Shown in pieces: positions 1 to 11,056 of a DNA stretch of 64,000 nt. Under the pieces are notes generated by a model, which saw only the letters and a program-made list of their open reading frames with translations, was not told the origin of the DNA and did no database searches. The position numbers and the translations under genes are program-made. Source of the stretch: Kryptolebias marmoratus (Eukaryota; Chordata; Actinopteri; Cyprinodontiformes; Rivulidae); assembly GCF_001649575.2 (NCBI RefSeq), contig NC_051431.1, positions 10,057,491-10,121,490 on the forward strand. Direction: 5' to 3'. How positions within the stretch are numbered: position 1 is the first letter of the stretch; each line of letters opens with the position of its first letter.

Positions 1-854
1 CTAGATTCAATATTTATTTATAGGAGGGGACATGGCGGTCCAAGTGGTATGAGCAGGTGCTCTCTATTCCACAAAAACTGGGATGTATGGAGGAAATGAG
101 CGTAGAAACAAGCGTGTGCACAATTTCATAAATCTGAATATTTTTTGCATACACTGTGAAAAGAACTGGGTGTAAAATGAGCACCTGTGATTTTATTTGT
201 ATTTTTTTTTTCAAAATGTATGGGTGTTAGCGCACCACTTTATGCCAATTGAGTTTAGAAAGGCTGGGTTAAAACCCACTGGTTGACACTTTGAAAACCT
301 CAGAAAGCACTGTATCAGAAACTTTCATGCCACCATAAATCAAATGTGAACTTATATAGGTTTGGGAACATCTTAGAAGCTTTTAGCTGACACTTTGTTG
401 CCAATTTTGGTTTGCATTTAAATGATGAGAAAAGGTGAACAAAACAGGACACAAGAAATCTATTTTTATTTATTATTTTATTAACATTTACTTGTGGACA
501 AAAATGGTTATAAATTGGATTAAAGTGGCTTTGCTTCAAGAAGACTGCTAAGTGATAGAGAGACTGGAAACAACTTTGATAAACTGTATCTCTTTGAACT
601 ACTGAAGGTGGGATAAGAAACATTTTATCCACATTACAACAAAGTTTGATTTGATTACATTTTAGTAGGAGACCGGAAGTTTCATGCAACAATGAAAGCA
701 ACATATTTGCCATTGCCACTACTTGTTAACACTTTGTTTTGCATCCAGTTTTCTTCAGGGGTTATCTTTGTGTTACTGGTGACTGTTTTATGATTTACTT
801 TTGCCCCATTATTTTTATAGTCTGCCTGAAGGTCTATAAGATTGCAATTACAAT
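1..854. other. Flank 3' of OlfC-1
   Basis: AT-rich, with short chance frames on the minus strand. No recognisable gene or repeat; AATAAA-type strings occur near 466. Confidence 0.5.
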
Positions 855-3800
855 TTAAACTTTTACATTCAAATCATACTTTTTTGTAGTGTTTATTCCC
901 ATGACATGCCTCTTGGTGTTTTTCTCTGGCTTTATCAATATTATGTAACATTTAGGGGCAAAAATGCTAATTAATAACCCAAATGCTGAGGACAAAATTG
1001 CAAATATTTCCACAGCTACAGTGAACTTTCCAGGAGAACTGACATATGCTGGGATAAAGGTGATCCAAACAGCACAGAATATCAACATGCTGAATGTGAT
1101 AAATTTGGCTTCATTGAAGTTATCTGGCAACTTTCTTGCTAAGAATGCAAGTACCAAACATATTACTGCAAGGATCCCTATGTATCCCAGCACTGCATAA
1201 AAGGCAACCTCAGAGCCTGTGTTACATTCAAGAACTATCTTCTTGTTGCTGTATCTGAAAACTTTATCGGGCATAGGTGGATTTAATTTCAACCACAATA
1301 TACATATCACTATTTGAATCAAAGTGCAGGAGCAAACAATGATCCTTTGTTGAGCGGGACCAAACTTTCCTGCAGCTTTGTTGCTTGGATGTGTGGCTTT
1401 AAAAGCAGTTACAACAACAATTGTTTTTCCCAAGATACAGGAAATGCAAAGTGCAAATGTCACACCGAAAGCAGTGTGACGCAGCATGCATGTCCAGACT
1501 GTTGGTCTGCCGATGAAAGTGAGAGGGCAGAGAAAACAAAGGAAAAGAGAAAACAACAAGAAGCAGCTCAGCTCAGAGTTGCTGGCCTTAATTACTGGAG
1601 TTTCCTTGTAGTTAATGAAAACAGCCATTGTGACCAGTGTCAGGGAGGCCCCGAGCAGTGATAAAACTGTAAGAGCTATTCCCATTGGCTCATGATATGT
1701 CAGAAACTCAATTTTCAGAGGAATACACTCATCCTTTCTCTCATTGGACCAGTATTTGTGTGGACAGGGTGTGCAGTCTGCTGCACCTGCAGAAAAACAA
1801 CAACAAAAAAAAAACACTTGTGGATATTTACCGATATTTACACTGTTTTAAATAAAATTATGAAACTTTAAATCGGAAAATTTAATTTTGTGCAATAATA
1901 AGAAGGAATACATAACACAAAGACTGCATATTTTTGCATTACTACATAGTACAAGTAATAATTTTGTGTCTGCCTACCTGTTGTGTTGACTATAGTTCCA
2001 TCTGCACATGGAATACAATCAAAACAGCACATAAGTTTTCCTTTGATTTGAGCTTTCCTTGTTCCTTTTGGACAAACATTAGAGCACACAGATGTGGGGA
2101 CCTAAAGAAAAAAAACATTAGCTATGCCAGAAAAATGCTACACATATTTTAATGTCTTGTTATTTAACAAAATGGAATGTAGTTGATAAAAAATAAAAGT
2201 GAACAAAAAGGTTTGAACAATTACAGTTTTTCCAGTCCTCCATACTATCTTTTCCTCTTCTATGCTGAGTTTATAATTATTTTTTTCAGCAATTGCAAAA
2301 TGACCCAATGTCACATGTTGCACCTGCCCATTTTTCAGCTGCCAGTTAATAATATCATAAGAAGCAGGAGGGTCACCCTTCTCATCAAAAAACACATAAT
2401 CTCCAAACTGGTTCCTGAAGTTGACCCTTTGGAGGTGATAAGTGACCTGTGCAGAAGGGAAAATTATATGTCAGACGCTTAGAAGCCTTCTTTTTGTTGT
2501 TATTATTGATGTTTTTTGTTTTTGTTTGTTTGTTTGTTTTTTCCAGACAGCTGTACTTATTATTTTCTCAGTTTCTCACCTCTTTGGGTTGGATGTCAGA
2601 TATATTTACACAAATCCTTGTTTTGTTTACTCCTACTGGTTTACAAAATACCAGCTGGTGAAGGGCATGTGCAATAGCATACACAGCTTTATACACATTA
2701 TATGCCACTCTGAGCTCTGTCACATTAAAGAATACATCCTGAGAATTTATTAATGTCTCATTGCCAGTGCATATTTTGTTTGTTTCCTCAGTACTTGTGT
2801 CAGTACCAGGTGAAACAGGTCTACAGCCAACAATTAGCTCCCAGAAAGCCTTCACAAATGCTGCACTTGGATCTGAATATGGGTTAATATTTGAGAGAAA
2901 TGGATTCAGATTTGGAATAGCCATCTTCTGCACCACAAATCCCAGAGCTCCACCAAAAGCTTGGTACATTTCAGGTGTGGAGGGTCGAGCAGCTGTTATC
3001 CATGCTTCACTTGCAATCCACTGAATGCCTGTAAGATTCTGCTTCACAATTTCTTTCATCAGAGGGTAAAAGTCCCCCTCAGGAACAAATGCAAGAATTA
3101 CTTTAACAGTTGATTGTTTGATCATCTCTACAACTCTTAGAATTTTTTCTACAGGGTATGTACGCAGAACTGTCTCAACAAAAGCAATACAAACTCCAAA
3201 CTTTTTAACCTCCTCTGTAAAAGCCATGATGCCATTTCGTCCATAATCATTGTCTGACTGTATGGCTCCAATCCATTCCCAGCCAAAATGTTTGATGAGT
3301 GCTGCCAAAGCTTTTGCCTGGAAGTAGTCGCTCGGGATTGTTCGAAAAAAAGTAGGGTACTTAGCTCTATTACTTAGGCAGGCACATGTTGAGAAATAAC
3401 TTACCTAGGAAAAAGAAAAAGCAATAAAAGAGGTTGTTTTTAAAGACCACAAAAATATCCAGATTACATATCTCAAAGTGTAAAAATTGTGGGATAAAAT
3501 ATCTTACTGTTGGTATTTGGAATGGTCCAAGAGTTGTAGCAATAGCAAGGGACTGAGATGATCCTGACTCTGCTACAAAAGCAGATAAGGCTGGAGGACA
3601 AAAAGAAGTTGAACTGATCTCGTTTGAAAGACTGGCCAAGGTTAGTGCAGCACGTAAAGTATTAGTGGGAGACGCACATGAGTCAAGAATCCTATAACCA
3701 AGCGATATGTTTGGGAGGAGTTCAGCATCTCTGTTGATTTCTTCAATTGTAAATAACATCACTTGGGTCCATCGGAAAGCTCGCAGGTCAAATCTAAAAA

Positions 3801-4108
3801 GAATAAAGAAAAAGAAAGAAACGATACTGAATGATATATTTGAAATATATGCTTTAAAATATATGAACAAACATGCAAAAGTATGAAAATGAAAATGAAA
3901 TGTTATACCCTGCGCATGCCACTCCAGGAGGCTCCCTCTCAAATGTAGAAGTGGTGCTTATCTCTTTGTTCGAAACTGGAAAAATTCCTCCAATCATTAT
4001 ATCACCTTGTTTAAATATACTTGGCATGTTAAATTTGCCTAACAGCTCACAACCAAAAAAAGTCTTAATGTAAAAAACACACAGAAATAGAGAATTATAT
4101 TTGTGCAT
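855..4108 (-). CDS. OlfC-1: V2R/OlfC-type class C odorant receptor, complete (862 aa)
   Basis: Exons in transcription order: 4108-3909, 3793-3508, 3404-2580, 2446-2225, 2101-1978, 1786-855, all GT/AG, phases 2,0,0,0,1. Exon 1 gives a signal peptide (start [12 protein letters not shown]) and the [11 protein letters not shown] motif that opens the flytrap ligand domain. Exons 2-4 complete that domain, with EESGSS-like SGSSQS before the exon 2/3 junction and [10 protein letters not shown] just after it, where mGluR-type receptors bind the amino-acid backbone. Exon 5 and the start of exon 6 are the cysteine-rich linker; exon 6 carries seven membrane segments. The product should be an amino-acid-type odorant receptor in olfactory neurons (family knowledge). 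The start was chosen because it directly precedes the hydrophobic segment; an upstream in-frame Met gives a non-signal leader. The C-terminus is longer than in OlfC-2. Exact ligand unknown. Confidence 0.92.
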
Positions 4109-4148
4109 CTTTGTACTGCATTGCCAAATAAAGGTAAGCACAGAGCTC

Positions 4149-4155
4149 TTATAAC
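4149..4155 (-). promoter_or_regulatory. TATA-like box of OlfC-1
   Basis: Minus strand reads TTATAAG about 41-47 bp before the OlfC-1 start codon. The matching place upstream of OlfC-2 reads CTTAAG. Position and sequence only; no transcript data. Confidence 0.35.
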
Positions 4156-5674
4156 ATTTGTGTCTGATATGGGAAGATATCCCTTGAGGCAAAGCAATCT
4201 TACATTGCTAAAACCTGCACAACAGGGAAAAGTGACTGCAACAATCAAACTAGACAAATCCGTTTCACTGCTTTGCAAAGAAAGTAATGGGGAATTCATC
4301 ATTATTTTTTTTTTACCAAGATTAATAGAAAAAAAGCTGATTAGCAAAAAATTTTAGTAATTTTGCTTAATAGTCAATAGCCACCAGATACTATCAGTAC
4401 AGACTACATAACTCAGGGTCTTTGTTAGCCTGACTCACAGATGGGTCACTCTGGTCACATCAATGCAGGTATTGACTGGAATGAAACGGACTGGTTATCA
4501 GGCGTAATGCTACCTAACGAGCCTCTATTGTGAGGAGAGTGAGGACAATCTGCATATGAATCTAGCTTACACAACATCTCAGCTTTAAAAGCTCTAACTC
4601 AACACTCTGCTTTTTGAATTGCGAAAGCTCATAGGAGAAGTGAAATGTCTTTAGCTACAGAATAGAAGCCCAGTTGTTTTTGTTTTTAACCTTTTTTGGA
4701 TTTACCATGTTCTGGATGACTAAGAATCTTTACCAGCAATAGAAATTGCAAGAATGTGTTTTTTTTTTTTTAAATTTAACTGTGAAAGTTAGACAAAGTC
4801 AGCCTAATAAAATATGTGTTAAGGTGTCTGTAAATAAATATCAAGTATCCTCTTAGCTAGTATATAATCTTTGTCACTTATTTAAAAAAAAAAACAGACC
4901 AAAATGTTTAAAATTGTTTTGCCCAGATCTGTTTTGAGTGCTCCATTTTGTTTCTGGTTAAATGTCTTTTTACCAAGTTAGACCTCAAGTTGTCAATATG
5001 CTTTTATATATATATGTGCTTTTATGTGTGCATTCCATTGAATGCACATAGTTCATTGCTCCTATAGAATTTGTTTTTAATTCATCAAAGAAATGAGCCA
5101 AACCTCACCCATAAACACTGATTTGTTATTCGTTGACACCCTAAAACTGTCTTGGCCTTTTATCTATTGGAAAATGCAAGCACCCGATGCAAGTAATAAA
5201 ATTTGCAAGGAAAGCTTACCAAAATTACAAAAAATCATGTAGTTCTCATGTACATTGTCCAAAAATCTATTTAAATGAATGCTCTTACAAATACACCCTG
5301 CTTGGCTGGGGGTGGGGCAGGTGGCTTTTACACCACCACCATCTCTTTAATGAAAAGTTACACAATATCCAATTTATACAAAATCCATAAATGTGCTAAG
5401 CTGGCTTTAAGGTATTCTTTATTAAAAGGTAGTATAGGTTGAATAGACAATAATTTGGATGATTCTTTTCTCTTCTGGTGAGCCATTAGGGCTTCCACAG
5501 TAGAACTTAAATACAGACAGTTCAGATACAAATACAATGTAAAACATGAAACTGTGTTTTATTACTTGGTACATTAGGTATCCATTATAAATGTTTGTTT
5601 TAGACATATGCATAAATGTTATCTAATAGAATTAAACTTTCTGTGCACATTTACTGTGTTAATGTTCATTGAAC
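4156..5674. other. Intergenic, OlfC-1 to OlfC-2
   Basis: AT-rich with homopolymer runs; nothing coding recognised. Confidence 0.5.
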
Positions 5675-5736
5675 GTTTATTGTCAGAACACAAACTCAAC
5701 ATTACAAACTCAAACATTTATTGTCAGATCACAAAC
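5675..5736 (-). terminator. Paired poly(A) signals of OlfC-2 within a 41-bp direct repeat
   Basis: AATAAA on the minus strand at 5676-5681 and 5717-5722, 115-160 bp past the stop. Each sits in a copy of TTTATTGTCAGA-CACAAAC (plus strand), repeated at a 41-bp offset. Confidence 0.4.
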
Positions 5737-5836
5737 AGTATTTTAAGATATATTAGCAAGATATTAAAAGTTCACTGGGTGTCTTAAAACTGTGAGGTCG
5801 ATAAGATTTACATACAGAAATTATGCTTTTTTAAGA

Positions 5837-8800
5837 CTAAACCTTTCCCATGACATGCCTCCTGGTGTTTTTCTCTGGCTTTATCAATATTATGTAACAT
5901 TTAGGGGCAAAAATGCTAATTAATAACCCAAATGCTGAGGACAAAATTGCAAATATTTCCACAGCTACAGTGAACTTTCCAGGAGAACTGACATATGCTG
6001 GGATAAAGGTGATCCAAACAGCACAGAATATCAACATGCTGAATGTGATAAATTTGGCTTCATTGAAGTTATCTGGCAACTTTCTTGCTAAAAATGCAAG
6101 TACCAAACATATTACTGCAAGGATCCCTATGTATCCCAGCACTGCATAAAAGGCAACCTCAGAGCCTGTGTTACATTCAAGAACTATCTTCTTGTTGCTG
6201 TATCTGAAAACTTTATCGGGCATAGGTGGATTTAATTTCAACCACAATATACATATCACTATTTGAATCAAAGTGCAGGAGCAAACAATGATCCTTTGTT
6301 GAGCGGGACCAAACTTTCCTGCAGCTTTGTTGCTTGGATGTGTGGCTTTAAAAGCAGTTACAACAACAATTGTTTTTCCCAAGATACAGGAAATGCAAAG
6401 TGCAAATGTCACACCGAAAGCAGTGTGACGCAGCATGCATGTCCAGACTGTTGGTCTGCCGATGAAAGTGAGAGGGCAGAGAAAACAAAGGAAAAGAGAA
6501 AACAACAAGAAGCAGCTCAGCTCAGAGTTACTGGCCTTAATTACTGGAGTTTCTCTGCAGTAGATGAAAACAGCCATCGTGACCAGTGTCAGGGAGGCCC
6601 CGAGCAGTGATAAAACTGTGAGAACTATTCCCATTGGCTCATGATATGTCAGAAACTCAATTATCTTAGGAATACACTCATCTTTTCTCTCATTGGACCA
6701 GTATTCGAGTGGACAGGGTATGCAGTCTGCTGCACCTGTTGAGGAAAAATAATTTTTTTGTTTACTTATAGAAACAGTTTAATTTAAAAAAATTCTATAG
6801 TTTTTTCTATCAAAATGAACTTGGAATAAACATTGCACATATAATGCCTGATACACTAGATTATTAATATATGTTTCCTTTAGTATGTGTAGCACATGTC
6901 AATTGTATGTCTGCCTACCTGTTGAGTTAGCTATAGTTCCATCTGTACATGGAATACAATCAAAACAGCACATAGGTTTTCCTTTGATTTGAGCTTTCCG
7001 TGTTCCTTTTGGACAAACATTAGAGCACACAGATGTGGGGACCTAAAGAAAAAAAAACATCAGCTATGCCAGAAAAATGCTACACATATTTTAATGTCTT
7101 GTGATTTAACAAAATGAAATGTAGTTGATAAAAAATAAAGGTGAACAAAAAGATTTAACAATTACAGTTTTTCCAGTCCTCCATACTATCTTTTCCTCTT
7201 CTATGCTGAGTTTATAATTATTCTTTTCAGCAATTGCAAAATGACCCAATGTCACATGTTGCACGTGCCCATTTTTCAGCTGCCAGTTAATAATATCATA
7301 AGAAGCAGGAGGGTCACCCTTCTCATCAAAAAACACATAATCTCCAAACTGGTTCCTGAAGTTGACCCTTTGGAGGTGATAAGTGACCTGTGCAGAAGGG
7401 AAAATTATATGTCAGACGCTTAGAAGCCTTCTTTTTGTTGTTATTATTGATGTTTTTTGTTTTTGTTTGTTTGTTTGTTTTTTCCAGACAGCTGTACTTA
7501 TTATTTTCTCAGTTTCTCACCTCTTTGGGTTGGATGTCAGATATATTTACACAAATCCTTGTTTTGTTTACTCCTACTGGTTTACAAAATACCAGCTGGT
7601 GAAGGGCATGTGCAATAGCATACACAGCTTTATACACATTATATGCCACTCTGAGCTCTGTCACATTAAAGAATACATCCTGAGAATTTATTAATGTCTC
7701 ATTGCCAGTGCATATTTTGTTTGTTTCCTCAGTACTTGTGTCAGTACCAGGTGAAACAGGTCTACAGCCAACAATTATCTCCCAGAATTCCTTCATAAAT
7801 GCTGCACTTGGATCTGAATATGGGTTAATATTTGTGAGAAATGGATTCAGATTTGGAATAGCCATCTTCTGCACCACAAATCCCAGAGCTCCACCAAAAG
7901 CTTGGTACATTTCTGGTGTTGATGGTTGAGGTGCTGTTATCCAAGCCTCACTGGCAAGCCACTGTATTCCAGTGATGTTGTGTTTAACTACTTCTTTCAT
8001 TAAAGGAGAAAAGTCCCCTTCAGGAGTAAAAGCAAGAATTACTTTTACAGTTGATAGTTTAATCATCTCTACAACTTTCATAATTTTTTCCAAAGGGTAT
8101 GTACGCTGAACTGTCCCAACAAAAGCAATACAAACACCAAACTTTTTAACCTCCTCTGTAAAAGCAAGAATGCCATTTCGTCCATAATCATTGTCTGAGT
8201 GAATAGCTCCAATCCATTCCCATCCAAAATGTTTGACTAGTGATGCCAATGCTTTCGCCTGGAAGTAGTCGCTCGGGATTGTCCGAAAAAAGGTGGGATA
8301 CTTAGCTCTATTACTAAGACAAGCACATGTTGAGAAATAACTTACCTAGGAAAGAACAATAAAACAAGTTTAATAACAAAACAATAAGTGCAGAATTGAA
8401 GTATAACAAAGCACAACGTCTCTAAAACATTTTTTTGTCTTACTATTGGCATTTGAAACGGTCCAAGAATTCCAGCAACAGCCAAGGACTGAGATGATCC
8501 TGCTTCTCCGATTACAGCAGATATAGCTGGAGGACAGCCAGAAGTTTTTTTTTGGTGTATTTCTTTTGGTGTATTGGCAAGTGTTAACGCAGCTCGTAAA
8601 GTATTAGTAGGAGATGAACATGAGTTAAGGATTCTATAGCCAAGAGATATGTTAGGTAAGAGGCCATTATCTTTGTTGATTTCTTCAATTGCAAATATCA
8701 TCACTTGGGCCCATCGAAAAGCTCGCAGATCAAATCTGGGAAAGTTACAGAGTTACCAGACAATGTAAGATGACTGATATGCTGCTGTAATGCAGATGTA

Positions 8801-9073
8801 CATTCAACACTAAACTCAGAAAGGAAGGAAAATGAAATGCATACAGAAAAGCCAGAGACGAAGACAAACTTACAATGCACATATGACTTCATTAGGTTCT
8901 CTCTCAAATGTAGCAGTGCTGCTGACCTCTTTGTTGAAAACTGGAAAAATTCCCCCAATCATAATGTCCCCTTCTTTAGATAAACTAGGCATGTTAAATT
9001 TTCCCAAAAGTTCACAGCCAGTAACTGTATTCACACAGAGAACACTCAGAAATAGGAGATAAGCTCTTTGCAT
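5837..9073 (-). CDS. OlfC-2: V2R/OlfC-type receptor, complete (853 aa), close paralogue of OlfC-1
   Basis: Exons: 9073-8874, 8735-8444, 8345-7521, 7387-7166, 7042-6919, 6735-5837. Signal peptide [19 protein letters not shown] is followed by [17 protein letters not shown], then the [11 protein letters not shown] motif. The ligand domain runs through exons 2-4, the 124-nt exon 5 holds the Cys-rich linker, and exon 6 holds the seven membrane segments, ending in MGKV. Ligand-domain residues shared with glutamate-type receptors are present: Tyr in DNDYGRNG and an acidic residue in WLASEAWIT. Exon 6, intron 3 and the 3' half of exon 3 are almost identical to OlfC-1, while exons 1-2 and the 5' half of exon 3 are clearly diverged. 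Expected role is an amino-acid odorant receptor; function inferred from family only. Confidence 0.92.
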
Positions 9074-9284
9074 GTTTGCATTACGTTGTCAAAATTAGAT
9101 GAGCACACGGCTCTTAAGATTTAGTGTGTTTCGTCATGGAGAGTTTTTTTCCCCACAAGGCACAGAAATTGTGGATTGGTTAACATGAAGGGAGGTGTTT
9201 TACAGGTGTGTTTTGTGGATTGTAAAAAAGCTTGTCTGTTATTGTATTCTTTATCCTCTTTAAGTCATAAACTGAATGCATTAT

Positions 9285-9308
9285 AATATATATATATATA
9301 TATATATA
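9285..9308. repeat. (AT)n microsatellite
   Basis: About 12 AT units between OlfC-2 and OlfC-3. Confidence 0.9.
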
Positions 9309-10822
9309 GTAAAGTAAAGAAAAAAAGAAAAAAAGTAAACAAAGGGGGAACACCATATCAGTTTATGTCCCTAAATAGCTACTCATTTCTTCTTCCACTT
9401 AATGCTTAAATGTAGGTGGTTCAGTGGTTCCTACCAGTGCTACCAATTTTCAATCACAAAAGTTAAAGCTGAATTGAAATGTGTTTTGAAGCCAACATCA
9501 GTGAAAATATATCCATAAAATATGTCTTTTTGTAGAAATTTTAAATTAAAAATAAAAATTACTATATCTTTTGGTAAATCTGAATATTGAAGAAACCACT
9601 CGGGTGTTTTCGGCTTTTTCCGTGACTAACCCGGAAATCTGACGTCCAATGAGCCACTGAGGTTCACTATATCTTCCTCAGTGAGCGGATGAATATTAGT
9701 ACAATATAGTTCAGTTTGTTGGAATTAATTGTTCGAACAGGCCAGAAAATACAACTGGAGTTAAATTTTTTGGGTTCCCAAAAGATAAAAAACCTTCCTC
9801 AGATTTGGATCCATAAACTCCGATGTGGGAATTATTATCAAAACTCGGGTTCGGATCGACATCAAAGGGGGCAGCGCTCAGACCTTCGTTAATACGGTGG
9901 ACTGACTTCACGCCAAAAAAAGAGGAACTTTTGCCAGCAGCGGTTCTAGCTAGTTTTAATTAAAAAATAAAAAAAGTAAAATGTGGAAGAGGACAGCACC
10001 ACAGAGAAGGAGAGGGGCAACAGGAAGTTTTACTTTGGACTGATGTGAACATGCGCTGTCATTAAAAGGTCTGAGCTGCTTACAGGCCAACAGCCTGAGA
10101 TCAGTTCAGAGCAGTTTATTGATGAAAAAATATAAACAATCTATGTGTGATTAAACAAAAGTCATATTCTGAAACTGCTGTTGATTAGTTTACTCTGGTG
10201 TGAGAGTTTATAATTGCTACTCCCAAGCATGCTCACATTTTTCACTAGTTAGCATCTGGTTAGCATTGTTAGCATTGGGCTAGCTTTGAGTTAGCAATAA
10301 TAATAATAATAAATTTAATTTGTAATGCACTTTTCATAAACAAAAATCTCAAAGTGCAACTAAAATCAGTGAAAAAAAATCATCATCATAAAATCACGTG
10401 GAGGCAGAATGTGAGCTCTCCCCTGCTGTCTTTATGTTGATTTTTAGTGTTGTGTACTGATGTCATGACAATGATCTGGGGGTAATTGGTTCTCACTGTT
10501 CCACGTTCCCAACTCAGTCGTTATGCACATTGTTTTGTCGGCCATGACGGTCCTGGCGATCATCAGAATCTGAATTTAAAGAGTTTTCTTATCTGATTCC
10601 GGAGATCCAACCGTCGATTCAGGTTCATACTGGTATGGTTGTATATGCATCACTCCTGCACAGTCTTCCAGGATTTCTCTGTGTTCAAAAAAAGGCTTCT
10701 TCTTCCATTTCCACTAGAAAACAACAGGACAGTAACGGCGTTCTTGGCCAGCCTTGGCACAGTGCCCATCATGAACTCCACCCCACAAATCACCCACTTC
10801 GGAAATTATTGACTAAAACCAG

Positions 10823-10828
10823 TTTATT
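10823..10828 (-). terminator. Candidate poly(A) signal of OlfC-3
   Basis: AATAAA on the minus strand about 230 bp past the stop codon. Confidence 0.3.
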
Positions 10829-11056
10829 TAACTTTTAGATAGATAAAGTTTTTTAAAATTTGATTTCAGTTCAACTTTAACAATTAAAAGTTAACAAAAC
10901 CAACTTTTAGAAGCGTTACAGTTTGTTGATACCACACAACAGCAAAAAAAAAAAAAAAAATAATAGAAAAAAATACATTTACATAATCTGTCAAAATATG
11001 CAGTAAAACTGTGCCAGTTGTTTTCACATCAAGATTGTTCTGGGTAGAATTACAGA

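Larger units (their letters stand above)
9074..11056. other. Intergenic, OlfC-2 to OlfC-3
   Basis: Holds the (AT)n run and two patches (about 9600-9910 and 10500-10750) that look richer in GC and CpG than their surroundings, but no recognisable gene. A short segment near 10295-10370 (AAT repeats, then TTTAATTTGTAATGCACTTT) resembles a common fish repeat tail. Confidence 0.45.

Noticed and set aside
9711..9911. A 66-codon minus-strand frame as a possible exon
   Set aside because: No homologous feature recognised, no convincing splice sites on both sides, no paralogous copy.
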